DNA from: Liquidambar formosana
Taxonomy: Eukaryota > Streptophyta > Magnoliopsida > Saxifragales > Altingiaceae
Direction of reading: 5' to 3'
Assembly (NCBI GenBank): GCA_039720395.1
Contig: JBBPBK010000075.1
Coordinates: 1 to 64,000, forward strand
Length of the DNA stretch: 64,000 nucleotides
Every line of letters starts with the position of its first letter. The first letter of the stretch is position 1. A program made the position numbers and the translations under genes. Shown piece by piece: positions 12,723-23,440 of the stretch. A model generated the notes under the pieces. The model was not told where the DNA came from. It made no database searches and was given only the letters and a program-made list of their open reading frames with translations.

Positions 12723-13521
12723 TTAATACTCTCGGTTGAAACAACATAGCCTAAGAACACCAAGTTTTCTGACATAAACTCGCACTTTTTTCAAATTGGC
12801 ATAAAGTTTTTGCTCTCTCAGTGCTTCAAATATTTGTCGCAGATAACCTATGTGCTCATTGGGATCCTTGCTATATACAAGAATGCCATCAAAGTACACC
12901 ACAACGAACTTCCCAATATATGGCCGAAATACCTGATTCATCAACCGCATAAAAGTGCTTGGTATATTTGATAAACCAAAAGGCATCACTAATCATTTAA
13001 ATATCCCATCATGTGTTTTGAATGCCATTCTCCACTCATCACTCGGACGAATTCTAATTTGATGATATACACTCTTAAGATAAATTTTTGAGAAGATCTT
13101 AGAATCGGACAAGTGATCTAACATGTTATCCAAGTGAGGAATTGGAAACCGGTACTTCACTGTGATTTTTTTTATTATTTTTTTTTATGGCTTGGCTATC
13201 CACACACATACGCCATGACCCATCTTTTTTTGGAGTAAGCAATTTCGGCACCGCATAAGGGCTTATACTTTCATGGATCAACCCCTTTTCAACAAGCTCT
13301 ATTACTTGCCTATTAAGTTTTTCATGTTCATGTGGACTCATGCGGTAGTGTGCTTTATTCGAAAAACTAGAACCCGGAATAAGGTTAATGTAATGTTGTA
13401 TGTCCCTCATTGGCAGTAATCCAACCAATAGTTCATTTGGAACAACATCAATAAATTCCTTTAGCATAGGTTCAAGCTTAGGTGGAATTGAATATTCAAA
13501 ATTGGCCTCTTTTTCGTACAT
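12723..13521 (-). pseudogene. Reverse transcriptase fragment with two catalytic Asp residues lost
   Basis: The N-terminal part has HYINLIPGSSF, AHYRMSPHEHEKLNRQV and TPKKDGSWRMCVDS. A long A-run (about 13165-13185 on the minus strand) shifts the frame. Translating past it gives FSKIYLKSVYHQIRIRPSDEW, in which motif A reads Y where the catalytic Asp (IDLKSGYHQ in the family) should be. Motif C at about 12895 reads YFDG instead of YFDD. With two of three metal-binding aspartates replaced, this copy could not reverse-transcribe even if frames were ignored. MPFGLSN is retained. Confidence 0.88.
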
Positions 13522-13677
13522 TGGGAGGGGTTTGAACCCCTAACCTATCTTATTCCTAAATTCGTCGGCTTCTTCTAAAAATTTAACCATTGATAGAAAG
13601 TTATTTCTCTCCCCTTTTAAAGGCTTAGGAATACTTTCCATCTTAGATGGACCCACAATTACTTTCACACCATCTTT

Positions 13678-13941
13678 TCAAAATGTGTAAGTATTTTTGT
13701 ACCTATTATGTATGGCTCGCCGATCATATTGCCAAGGTTGACCCAACAATATATGGCATTCATCCATTGGTACCACGTCACACCATTGTGAATCATTATA
13801 ACTTTTACCAATCAAAAAAGAAACTAAACAATGTTTACTAACAGTTACCTCATTCCCTTTTCTGAACCATGCAAGCTTGTAAGTTGTAGGCCTTCGTTCG
13901 GTCTTGAGATTTAGCTTTTTGACTATCTCTTGTTCAACCAC
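13678..13941 (-). pseudogene. Protease-linker segment of gypsy polyprotein
   Basis: The minus-strand frame contains KLNLKTERRPTTYKLAWF, VTVSKHCLVSFLIGKSYND and WCDVVPMDECHILLGQPWQ. This is the conserved region between protease and RT in plant gypsy chromoviruses. The protease active-site motif itself would lie at higher coordinates and could not be read cleanly. Confidence 0.75.
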
Positions 13942-14199
13942 ATTCTCACATTCTCACAGCTTCCCTATCAATAATGAGATTGCAAATCCTCCCATTAGCT
14001 ATACACCTCGTGTGAAATATATTATGATGCAACCAATTTGAATTTTCTTCAATTTTAGCTCTGATCATAGCCCGTCAAATTACTAGTGCTTCTTTATGAT
14101 TGCTCAAAATCATCTCATTACCTTCATTATCATTTTAGTCATTATACATAGGCTGCTCATCTTCTATCTTTCATCCAGAAAACTCACCAAAATCTTTTG

Positions 14200-15322
14200 T
14201 CAAATTTAAAAACCTTCGATTAGGACGTTTCGATGCAATATGCCCAATACCAAAACACTTGTTGCATTTTATAGCCCCATTCTTTGGCCTGCTAGCAGAA
14301 TTTGAATTCTATCTAGAATCGCACTGTTCAAATTTTGACTTGTCAATCCCACGTTGGTTGAAATCCCTACTACCACGGTTGAAATAAGTTGATGTTCTGA
14401 CCAAAGTACCTTTTCTGCTCGTGGTCTGTTTAGATTCAACAAAGATAGGATGCTTAGAACACTGCTTCTACTCATTCTCAACATTAATGGCTGCAGAATC
14501 ACCACATCATTATAGCTCTAATATGGCTACAGAACCACCACATCATGAATCTGCCTTCGCAGACCGCCAAGGTAGCGTGTTGTCGTTTGTTCTTCATCTT
14601 CTATTAAGGCACACCTTATGGTTAGAAGATTAAACTCTTCTGTGTACTCATCAATAGCATGAATCCCTTGTCGCAAATTGTGCAACTTGAGATAATTATG
14701 TTGGAGGTACTTTTCTAGAAAATACTTATTTTTTAACTCTTTTTTCATCTTTTCCCATGATGTGATTTTGTCTTGCCCATCCGTTTTCTACGCACCTTTA
14801 ATTGCTCACACCAAATCAACACATGCTTCTTTAGTTTAATAGCAACAATCTTCACCTTTCTTTCATATGGTACCTCTTTATAATCAAACACACATTTAAT
14901 CAAATTAAGCTAATCAATAAAATCATCCGACTGAATTTTCCCTTTAAAGTTCGGAATATCAACCTTCAAATCAACGTCGCAAGATAATTTATTTTGATTA
15001 GGCCGATGGAAATTCTTTCCTTAATTTTGGTTAGGCCGATCGAAATCCTCTCCTTGATTTTAGGCCGATAGAAATTCCCCCTTTTACACAGCTCACCCCA
15101 TAGAGTGCGTTGATAAAAAAGGTTAACATCTTCCTCTGAAATAAGACTTTCATCATCACGATTTAGATTTTTGGCGCATGCTAGACGCTCCGAAAGTTGT
15201 TGAACTTGTCTTCTTAGTTCTTCAACTTAGTTGGGTTGGTTATCACATTGAGGAACCTCTACACCAGCACCTTGAGGAGCTTTCATGCGAGCACCGCCTC
15301 TACCACACCTATTGTTCACCAT
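14200..15322 (-). pseudogene. gag of the gypsy element, broken
   Basis: A plausible start is the ATG at 15322 (MVNNRCGRGGARMKAP), followed by an in-frame TAA and then VEELRRQVQQLSERL, the coiled-coil start typical of this gag. The capsid part includes YLQHNYLKLHNLRQG and DEYTEEFNLLTIRC (14748-14527). The zinc knuckle near 14240-14265 reads CNKCFGIGHIASKR: the fourth zinc ligand is Arg, so the CCHC finger is incomplete. Several frame changes separate these pieces. Confidence 0.8.
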
Positions 15323-15335
15323 AGAGATCACCACA

Positions 15336-15701
15336 TCACGAAGACATTATGGATCAAACTAGTACTTTAATACCAAATTGATGCGAACGGAATACCCCGT
15401 CGCAATCAAACAATACAACGGAAAATATTAGAAAATACGTAGAGCGACATACGACTCGATCTTAGATACAAGTGGGTTATCAAACCACAATTACGTTGGA
15501 AGAAAAGAATGATAAACTTCACGAAGACACTATGGATCAAACAAGCACTGTGATACCAAATTGATGTGGACGGAATACCCCATCGCAATCAAACAACGTA
15601 GCGGAAATATTAGAAAATAAGTAGAGCGAAATACGACTCAATCTTAGGTAAAAGTGGGTTGTCAAACCATGATCACATAGGAAGAAAAGAATGATAAAAG
15701 G
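15336..15701. repeat. 183-bp tandem duplication covering LTR end, primer site and leader
   Basis: TCACGAAGAC starts a unit at 15336 and again at 15519. Each unit contains leader sequence, a TGATACCAA/TAATACCAA primer-site complement and about 135 bp of LTR end. The element therefore carries LTR, primer site, partial LTR, second primer site, then gag. Confidence 0.85.
15549..15560 (-). other. Primer-binding site (tRNA-Met type)
   Basis: On the minus strand TTTGGTATCACAG follows the LTR end (CATCA, then AA). TGGTATCA is the start of the usual plant initiator-Met primer site. A second, degraded copy (TTTGGTATTAAAG) lies at about 15364-15376. Confidence 0.7.
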
Positions 15702-15801
15702 GTGCAAAGCTAATCTAATGAAATAACATTATTAATAATCAATCCAAAATTCTCTTCCGTAGCCCCCTTACAATCATTATATATAAAAAAATAAGGAAAC
15801 A
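15562..15801 (-). repeat. 5' LTR remnant of the gypsy element
   Basis: It matches 10438-10690 from TGATGTGGAC up to ATAAGGAAACA, then meets the MITE at 15802. The rest of the LTR is absent on the far side of the MITE, so part of the element was deleted. Confidence 0.8.
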
Positions 15802-15951
15802 CTAAGGCCACGTTTGTTTGGCGAGAATTGGGGGCAATTAGAATGGAATGGAATGAGATATGATTTCAACAGTGAGTGCGGCCATTCATCAAAATTTCAT
15901 TTCATTCCATTTTGATTCGCCCAAATTCCAACCAAATAAACGTGCCATTAG
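15802..15951. mobile_element. 150-bp MITE with terminal inverted repeats
   Basis: The left end is CTAAGGCCACGTTTGTTTGG and the complement of the right end is CTAATGGCACGTTTATTTGG. The terminal repeats match at 17 of the first 20 bases and extend with mismatches to about 30. The interior is rich in GGAATGGAAT. No coding. A clean target duplication was not visible, so the superfamily (Tourist-like or hAT-like) is undecided. Confidence 0.75.
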
Positions 15952-16256
15952 GGTATGTGTAGTGGTACACCTTTTAAAAATAATTTGCAAAAAAGAAAAA
16001 TTTTAAATTAAAATAAATCTTAAACAAATAAATAAAATCAAATTGTCTCAAAAATTCATACAACTTTCTTGGATTCCTCTAAAACTTTGAACTAAATTAA
16101 TTAGTTTGCTAGCTATTCAAAGAACAATATATTTATTAGCCAATCTGTTGAATGAGTGCGTGCATAAAATTTCAGAAACTAATTGCCATTCAAATATATT
16201 ATTTCAATTTGAAGAGCGGATTTGAAGTGAAGAAAATGTAGGAAAGTAGTAGGTTG
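15952..16256. other. Unassigned AT-rich spacer
   Basis: Lies between the MITE and the start of segmental duplication copy A. No coding potential, repeat match elsewhere in the window or RNA gene was seen. Confidence 0.5.
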
Positions 16257-17818
16257 ATTTAAACCATCCCAATATTCTCCTTAGCTTCTATGATGATCCT
16301 TTACTACTCAATTTCATCCCTCATGATCCCCAAATCAATTTTAAATTATATTAAATTAAGCAAAAACAACGTACAAAACTTCAGAGTGTGCAACAAGTAA
16401 AACTAGATTAAATTAGGTTTACGTAGTACGTATAGGTTATTTTTTGACAAAACAATTCATAATGTGCCATAATTTTAATTTTGTCTAGTTTTTATTAAAT
16501 TAGGAGGCAATCAACAATAGATTTTTCGACACAATTTGGTAAAATGTTTGGAAAATCAGCGTCACGTACAATGCCGAAAAATTTGAAATTTCTCGTTATT
16601 CATGAATTCAATTTAGTACCAAAGGGGGTTAAATTCATGCTAAATAATTCAGGTGTTGAAAATTTGGTCAATCATATGCAACAAATTGAAATCTATGCAA
16701 AGACATGAATAGTTTAACCAAAATTTTATGTGTAACACTGCTTGCCTTACTTACTTCCCTGACATTAAATTAAACAAAATAATATCATTGCTTTATCAAT
16801 TGGTATAAAAGAACTCTTTGCGTGTCATTTGAAAATGATCAATTGTACAATTCAGCCAGTGAACCATGCAAGCATCTTTTTGCGTATTTTTTGTTTTTAT
16901 TTTGTGTCTTTTTTTTTTTTTTGGTCAATGAATTTAAAAAGAAAAGAAGAAATATTAAATTCAAACCGAAAGTAACATTTTCCTGAAAGAAATATTATTT
17001 TTGTAAAATGAGGAGGGTAACAATCTTACTATAAAAAATTTAGCAACTCTTGACCTATGACTCTCCACACCTAAAAGTTGATTTTTTTTTTATTTTTTAT
17101 AGTTTAAAATTGTTGTACCTTTTTCAATGCGTTGGTTGCATATCACAATTGGGCCTTCACAAAATTTCACTAACAAAATTCTTACGCACTTACAACTATG
17201 TTTTGAAGAGATCTACATGACGGATATATTGAAATCATTGACATCACAGTCCAACCCAAAATCGTCAAAAATTTTGATAAAAGTATGACAACATTAGTAA
17301 ATTAATCCTCACAAATCATGTTATATATACTCTTACAAAATTAGTCGAGATGAATAAATTATTACATTTGTGATGCAAGGAAGACTCCCATTTTATTATT
17401 TATTATTTCTCTCCTTATCCACATTCAAGAACTCAACTCTCCTCTATATCAAATCAAATCATGGACCATATTGTCCAAGTGGTATTCTAAGGTGTTAGAG
17501 TAAATACGTCGTTGGTCCAAAACCTACCTATGTAGAATGTTACATGTTGGCGTTATATCTAAATTTCTTGGCCAAGTGAGAACATGGAAATTAAATAAAT
17601 AAAAATGGGGAGAACTCTTCTCTAGTCTCTTATGATATGCACACATCATAAAAGAACATGATAGAATACTACTCTGAAAGAGAATTGATAAAAAAATACA
17701 CATCAAAATAGGAGAACTTGATAGCTGACTTTGAAAGATAATTGATAAATAAATAGACTAAAACATGTGTTTAACCATAAAATAGACAACTATAGTTCAT
17801 CGCATACCACAAATTAAC

Positions 17819-18817
17819 TCAATTACAAAAAAAACCATGTCCATAACCAAAGCTTTGGCCATTAGGGTTGAATCCAATACCATTATTTTTAAAGCCAATA
17901 ACACTTCCAATATTAGAGTTAACCTCCAAAAATGGAAGAAGGTTTGAAGCCTCAATCATAAGCTTATTAGCTTGCTTCGCTATGTTCTGCTTGAGTTCCT
18001 CCAAAGTGGCCTTCAACAGCTCAAAGTTTGGAAAGTTCATTAGACTTCTTTAAAGAGACCAGAATGGCAATTTGAGAAAGTTACTTTCTTTGGACATTTT
18101 GGCCATTTCAACACATGGGTGACCAAAAGAGAGAACCTTTTTCCCCGGAGAGAAGACAATGATGGCAACTTCAACCCTACAAAATGGAAAGTTCACTAGC
18201 CTTCTTAAAGAGACTAGAGCGATGCTTTGAGAAGGTAACTAGAAGGTTACTTTCTTTTGACATTTTTGCCATTTCAACACATGGATGACCAAAAAGAGAA
18301 AACCTTTTTTCCCGGTGAGAAGATAATGATGGCAACTCCAACCCCACAAAATGTGGAAAGTTCACTAGCCTTATTAAAGAGACTAGAGTAATGCTTTGAG
18401 AAGGTAACTAGAAGGTTACTTTCCTTTGACATTTTTTCCATTTCAACACATAGGTGACCAAAATAGAGAACCTTTTTCCCCAGACAGAAGACAATGATGG
18501 CAACTTCAACCCTACAAAATGGAAAGTTCACTAGCCTTATTAGAGATGCCAGAGTGATGCTTTGAGAAGGTAACTAGAAGGTTACTTTCCTTTGACATTT
18601 TTGCCATTTCAACACATGGGTGACCAAAAGAGAAAACCTTTTTCCCCGGCGAGAAGATAATGATGGCAACTTCAACCCCACAAAGTGTGGAAAGTTCACT
18701 AGCCTTATTAAAGAGACCAAAGTGATGCTTTGAGAAGGTAACTAAAAGGTTACTTTCCTTTGACATTTTTGCCATTTCGATCTTTTGGCGACCCTTACTC
18801 TTCCTCTATGAGGCCAT
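17819..18817 (-). pseudogene. AGL62-like type I MADS-box pseudogene with tandemly amplified MADS boxes (copy A)
   Basis: From the ATG at 18817 the frame reads MAS, a TAG stop, then [19 protein letters not shown]. This is the N-terminus of type I (M-alpha, AGL62-like) MADS factors, which bind CArG-box DNA and act in female gametophyte and endosperm. The MADS core ([20 protein letters not shown], then [17 protein letters not shown]) is repeated about four times. The repeated CCATTTC..CA join occurs at 18103, 18269, 18438, 18604 and 18772, spacing 166-169 bp. A fifth partial unit runs into a shortened C-terminus (LLKATLEELKQNIAKQANKL) ending at 17819. Conserved Arg codons appear as His or Asn. 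The middle part of the gene seen in copy B is missing. Early stop and frame slips make it a pseudogene. Confidence 0.85.
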
Positions 18818-20015
18818 GACAAACAGAAAATATCACTGTAACATGATAAGAAAAACCACAATTCTAGGTTTTCATGAGAGGTTGATAATGGAGTAATAAG
18901 AATTGGACAAGTTGCGTTGGGATTTAAAGGGGTTACTCCTTTAAAACTTAATTGCAATGCCAGCCAGACTTGCTATCACTTAGATTTTTTTTTATCCAAT
19001 TAGGAAAAAAATATGAATTCGTACGTTATGAGTTTGTAGAAGCCGGTAATTAAGACCCTCTAATTAAGGCAATATTGCTGGCATGGTATAGATGATGATA
19101 AGCGTGGCTGACAACATTATATAATTAATAATTACTATTCCAAGGAAAACAGAAAAAATAACTTTTGCACATCGAAGTAATTGTAACTAAGGAACATTTA
19201 ATTGGTTTAGACTTTCGACCAACAAAATGGTACATTGAATTTTTTTCTCAACCTTAGTTTAATTAGGTTAAGAATGTAACGTTGATTTCAATCATTATTT
19301 TTTTTTGGGGGGAAGAGGACATTAGTGTCAAAGCGCACATAGGGCTTGGAAATCATAGTATGAAGAGAGTTTAGCCATTTGAGAATTGGATTAAACTAAG
19401 GTTGGAGAGTAACCCTTACTCTTCCTATGTGAGGCCATGATAAACAAAAAATATCATTGTAATAGGATAAGAAAAACCACAATTCTAGGTTTTCATGAGA
19501 AGCTGATAATGGAGTAATAAGAATTGGACAAATTGCGTTGGGATTTAAAGGGGTTACTCTTTTAAAACTTAATTTCAATGCTAGCCAGATTTGTGTAATT
19601 TATATATTTTTTTTAATCCAATTAGGGAAAAAACATGAATTGGTACGTTATGAGTTTGTAGAAGCCGTAATTAAGACCCTCTAATTAGGGCAATATTGCT
19701 GGCATGGTGTAGATGATGATAGGCATGGCCAGCAACATTATATAATTAATAATTAGTTTTCCAAGGAAAAAAGAAAATATAATAATTGTAAGTAAGGAAA
19801 ATTTAATTGGTTTGGACTTTTGACCAACAAAATGGTACATTGAATTTTTTCTCAACCTTAATTTAATTAGGTTAAGAATGTAACGTTGATTTTAATCATT
19901 TTTTTGGGAGGGGGGGGGGGGAAGGAGGACAGAAGTGTCAAAGTGCACATAGGGCTTGATAATCATAGTATGAAGAGAGAGGAGCAATTTGACAATTGGA
20001 TTAAACTAAGGTTTG
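18788..20015. repeat. Tandem duplication of the MADS 5' flank (about 605-bp units)
   Basis: Unit 1 (18788 to about 19390) and unit 2 (19396 to about 20015) share the start region around the ATG, CACAATTCTAGGTTTTCATG, GCAATATTGCTGGCATGGT and GTAACGTTGATTT, with small indels. Copy B begins the same region at about 63498 and runs off the window at 64000, so it cannot be said whether that copy is also duplicated. Confidence 0.85.
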
Positions 20016-20906
20016 ATAGTAATTAAGAGATTTGTGGAGTGAAGTTTTTAGCACCAAGATTCCTAAGATCTCAAATTTCTTATCTGATTTAACCCTCCAA
20101 ATAAGGTCTTTAAAGCCTTATATAGGAAGTTCGTGATGTGATCTCTCGGGATAGGTCTCAATGTGACCTCTTAGGGGTGTCTAATGTGACCTCTCGAAGT
20201 GACAAGTGCACTTACAAGACCTAGTCCTTATGTTGACCTACCCTTACAGCCTATTTACTTGTCACATCAACCCATCCCAATGCCAAACCTCGGGTTGCCC
20301 AAGGTATGTTTGTGCTTATAGCTGTGTCAAAGCATATTACTCTACACACGCTATTTCATGTCAATGACACATGACTTTCATCCAAATCCCTTAAATTGGC
20401 TAAGGCAAGAAAGGGTGCCCCTAAGTAACCTTGAGGTCCCTACTATCTTAGTCATCCTCTCCTCTTTGCACAAAACCAAAATAATGAGACCCCTTGTGTT
20501 GCGAGATTACTACATCGTGACCTTGTCTCTAAAGCATCAAGCTCATTTATTGAGCTACCTAGCCTTGTCCTCAACCTTGATAAGTATTAAGCGTCAAGGC
20601 ACAAAACACTCATTTACCTTGAAAGGAAAGTAGTTGAGGTCAATTAAGGTCTACCCCACCCCGTTTCAAGGTTGGAACCCATCATGTAAGTCTTTCTCTT
20701 CTTTTTTTTGCCAATGATGCTTATTCAATTTCATGAGGCTAGCTCGTGTTTCTGGAGTGATGTGCCTGTGCTCGGCACATGATCTATATCTTCCTACTCA
20801 TGACACACACGTGACCTCGATGTCCATGTGTCAATGCCTAATGGATTGTGTTTTGTTGACTATTACCATGATTTGGACCTACACCCGTGGATTATGATTT
20901 ATTGAG
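20016..20906. other. Unassigned region
   Basis: Contains repeated GTGACCTCTC/TGTGACCTCTTAG phrases near 20130-20200 and a 91-residue open frame (20358-20633) with no recognisable motif. It may be decayed transposon sequence. I see no supportable gene. Confidence 0.4.
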
Positions 20907-22580
20907 GTGTCAATGTGATGATCTAGATTATGGTAATATATGTATAATTGAAAATATAAGAATCATAAGCGAATTGGACGAATTTCAGCAAATTATAGTG
21001 CATATATTAGTAGGGCCAATCGATCGGGGTCAAGGTCGATCGATTGGAGGTGACCTAGAAACACGTTTTGGCCTCTATTTTTCCCGATTGATCAAGCCCT
21101 CCAAGGCCTATCGATCAGGCTATGGGGCTAAAGATTTTTTTTAAAAAATGTGAAATGACCTTTTTGCCCCTCTTCTTATTTGTCTTTAAAAACCCATTTC
21201 TCATGATTTTCTCACCTATTTTCAACCCAGAGGAGAACGAGAGAGAGAGAAGAAGACGTAGGAAGAGAGAAAGGGCCGACGGTGCAAGATGAGGTCACCG
21301 GAGCTTAGATCCGACTACAGAACGCTTGGAATTTGTGATTTCCACCCTGATCTACGCGCGTACACCCTTGGATCCACAATTGTAGCTACCATTTATGAAG
21401 TAGGTGCATTTTTCATTGTTGTAAATCTTTGTACACATGGATTAGGGGAAATCACATGGGTTTGCATGTTTATAAACCATATTTTGCATTTCTCATGATT
21501 TGGGGTTTAATGTCATGAATTTTATGAAATGGGTAACTCTAGGGTTTGTTATTTAGATCCTATTTTGGTATATACATGTTAGATTTAAACCCTTTATGTT
21601 TTTTTTTAGCACAATGGGTTAATTTCAAAACCTATTGGGCTAAATTTTTATAGTCATAATATTGAAGGGTCACTTTTATACAAGTGTTGGAAAATCAATT
21701 CTATTTTTATCATTATTTATAATATAATTATGGGAGAATATTTATATGAAATTTATGTGATGGTGACGGCTACTGGAGACAGGATTACTATAGTTCTAAA
21801 GGAATGGAACGTCATGCCATGTCTTCCTATCCTTTAGTCTTAGGCTACGTGCCTGAAATGAGGTTACTTTCTAGACCCAAGTAGGGATCTATATTGTTTC
21901 CTCTTATTTTTGTGCGTAAGGGCCCCGTATGACCTAGAGAGGATTATTCCGTTTATAAGACTGATGTTATGGATTGCCTGATATTATAAATTATTTACAT
22001 GTTCTCCTTTATTTATTTTAAAAATTGTGAAATGCAACCCCTTTCATACATATATCATTTCTTTTCAAATGTTCATTATTTTTATTTTTTATTTTTAAAC
22101 CTTGCTTTATATCTCTGAAAAATGTATCCTACTGAGTTTATACTCACGCCTTATTTTAAAATATTTTCGTAGATTTTGAGTAAAGTACGATGACTTTTAT
22201 GAGGAGGCATCACACCAGGGTTAACATGGGCTATGCATTGTGGATGTTGGGTGAACATTATGCTTTATTTCTTTTATAGTCTGTATAATATTTAAACAGT
22301 CATATTGTATTTTATATTGTGTGTATTGACTGTAGAACCTTGTGGAACTTATGCCAACTTATTTTTATAAAAATAACTGTGGATGGTTGTACAATATTTG
22401 ATTCATTTGCACAAGTTTTCGAAGTCGATAACTTGGTATGTTCCATTTTCAAAGGGGACCATGCCATATTTTTTAAAAAATATTTCATAAAATTGAAATT
22501 TTAATTAGAAACCATCCTTGAATTCATTTTATTTATATTTTTCTTAGCACATGTCATGGCTTATTTTCCAGGTCGCGACA
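20907..22580 (+). mobile_element. 5' LTR (5' boundary uncertain) of a Ty3/gypsy relic
   Basis: The LTR end GGTCGCGACA at 22571-22580 is followed by a primer site and then gag, so orientation is plus. A TTTAAAAACCC TATA-like motif near 21183 precedes a (GA)n leader at 21239-21252, matching the arrangement in the solo LTR at 7446-10116. The 5' boundary is uncertain: TGTCAATGTG at 20907 is a candidate but no target duplication can be tested because the 3' half of the element is gone. Confidence 0.65.
21016..21047. repeat. Inverted repeat upstream of the LTR TATA region
   Basis: CCAATCGATCG and CGATCGATTGG form perfect 11-base arms around a 10-base spacer. A second, looser ATTGATCAAG/CTATCGATCAGG pair lies at about 21090-21120. 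The cores are the same GATCGAT type as in the LTR at 9404-9509. Confidence 0.85.
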
Positions 22581-22587
22581 ATTTTAT

Positions 22588-22601
22588 TGGTATCAAATCT
22601 G
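22588..22601 (+). other. Primer-binding site (tRNA-Met type)
   Basis: TTGGTATCAAATCTGG begins 7 bases after the LTR end. TGGTATCA is the plant initiator-Met primer core; the following bases deviate from the usual GAGC. Confidence 0.7.
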
Positions 22602-22804
22602 GCTAGTAGGTCCCCATGGGTGCTATTATGTTATATTATGTGTGTGCATGCATGAATATGCATTGGGACATGCTAAGTGCATGGGAAGGGAAACATACAA
22701 TCATTTCATTAACATTGCATTAGATATTTCCTGACTATCGAATCTTTTAAGATTGAGTTGTCGAGAATATTATGGTTTAAGTATAACCTTCGTATTATTA
22801 TAGA

Positions 22805-23440
22805 ATGAGACGTGGACGCCGAGGTCGAGGTCTGGGCCGGGGTAGGGCAATAGCTGATTTGTTGCTTGAACTAGAAGATGAAGTCCCACTTGGGGCACCA
22901 CCTGCCTAGGAAAATGTACCACACCAAGAGCAACCTAATATATTGAATCAGTTAGTTGTTGTATTACAAAAACTTCAAGCTACAATATCTTAGAACCAAA
23001 TATCGCAACCACAGGCACCACCCTCGCCTTTGGGAGATCATATAACGAAGGCTAATGCATATAAGACCTTTTTGTATATGAAGCCCCCAACTTATAAAGG
23101 GGAGATGGACCTAGCAATAGCTGAGATGTGGTTGAAATAAGTTAAGAAAGTTTTAACTATTGTAGCTATTCTCGAATAGTTCAAGGTGGAGCTTGTTGCA
23201 TATCTGCTGAAGGGTATGGCTGATAACTAGTGGGAAATAGTAAAGCGTATTAGAGAGAATGAGTATATGTTGTGGGAGAATTTTGAGAATTTTTTTAATA
23301 ACGAGTTCTACCCACAGTCATATATGAACAAGCAAATGAAGGAATTCATGAAGTTGGAGCAAGGGGACTTAACTATTGATGAATATGTCAACAAGTTCCA
23401 AGAATTGTGTGTTTTCGTGCCGTCCCTTATGGTGGATTAA
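22805..23440 (+). pseudogene. gag fragment of gypsy relic, many stops
   Basis: The frame opening at ATG 22805 reads MRRGRRGRGLGRGRA, an Arg/Gly-rich start common in chromovirus gag. It continues with KPPTYKGEMD and FYPQSYMNKQMKEFMKLEQG then LTIDEYVNKFQEL, the retrotransposon gag capsid signature. At least five in-frame stops interrupt it, several where Trp or Gln codons are expected. After the stop at 23438 all homology to gag ends; protease and pol are absent. Confidence 0.8.

Larger units (their letters stand above)
10438..15801 (-). mobile_element. Decayed Ty3/gypsy retrotransposon (chromovirus-like domain order)
   Basis: Reading on the minus strand from 15801 the order is 5' LTR remnant, tRNA-Met-type primer site, gag, protease, RT, RNase H, integrase, 3' LTR. 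LTR homology is clear between 10438-10690 and 15562-15801. The 5' LTR is cut short at 15801 by a MITE and the expected LTR sequence does not resume beyond it. Coding is broken in many places: frameshifts, lost catalytic residues and an internal deletion near 11020. The RT (KKDGSWRMCVDS) and integrase (PKTDSQTEVVNRSL) signatures are those of Ty3/gypsy; a CRM-related chromovirus is possible but not established because the integrase C-terminus is deleted. Confidence 0.88.
16257..20015. repeat. Segmental duplication, copy A (uninterrupted)
   Basis: AACCATCCCAAT at 16257 begins a stretch that matches 41945-43452 and then, with no gap, continues as 62253 onward. Shared landmarks include CTCATGATCCCCAAATCAAT, AATATCATTGCTTTATCAAT, the CACACATCATAAAAGAACAT block and the MADS pseudogene. 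Copy A retains the pre-insertion site TGACT at 17726-17730, where copy B carries an 18.8-kb retrotransposon flanked by TGACT on both sides. Confidence 0.92.

Noticed and set aside
18177..18775. A functional multi-MADS transcription factor
   Set aside because: Stop at codon 4, frame slips between units, loss of conserved Arg residues and missing middle region argue for a pseudogene.
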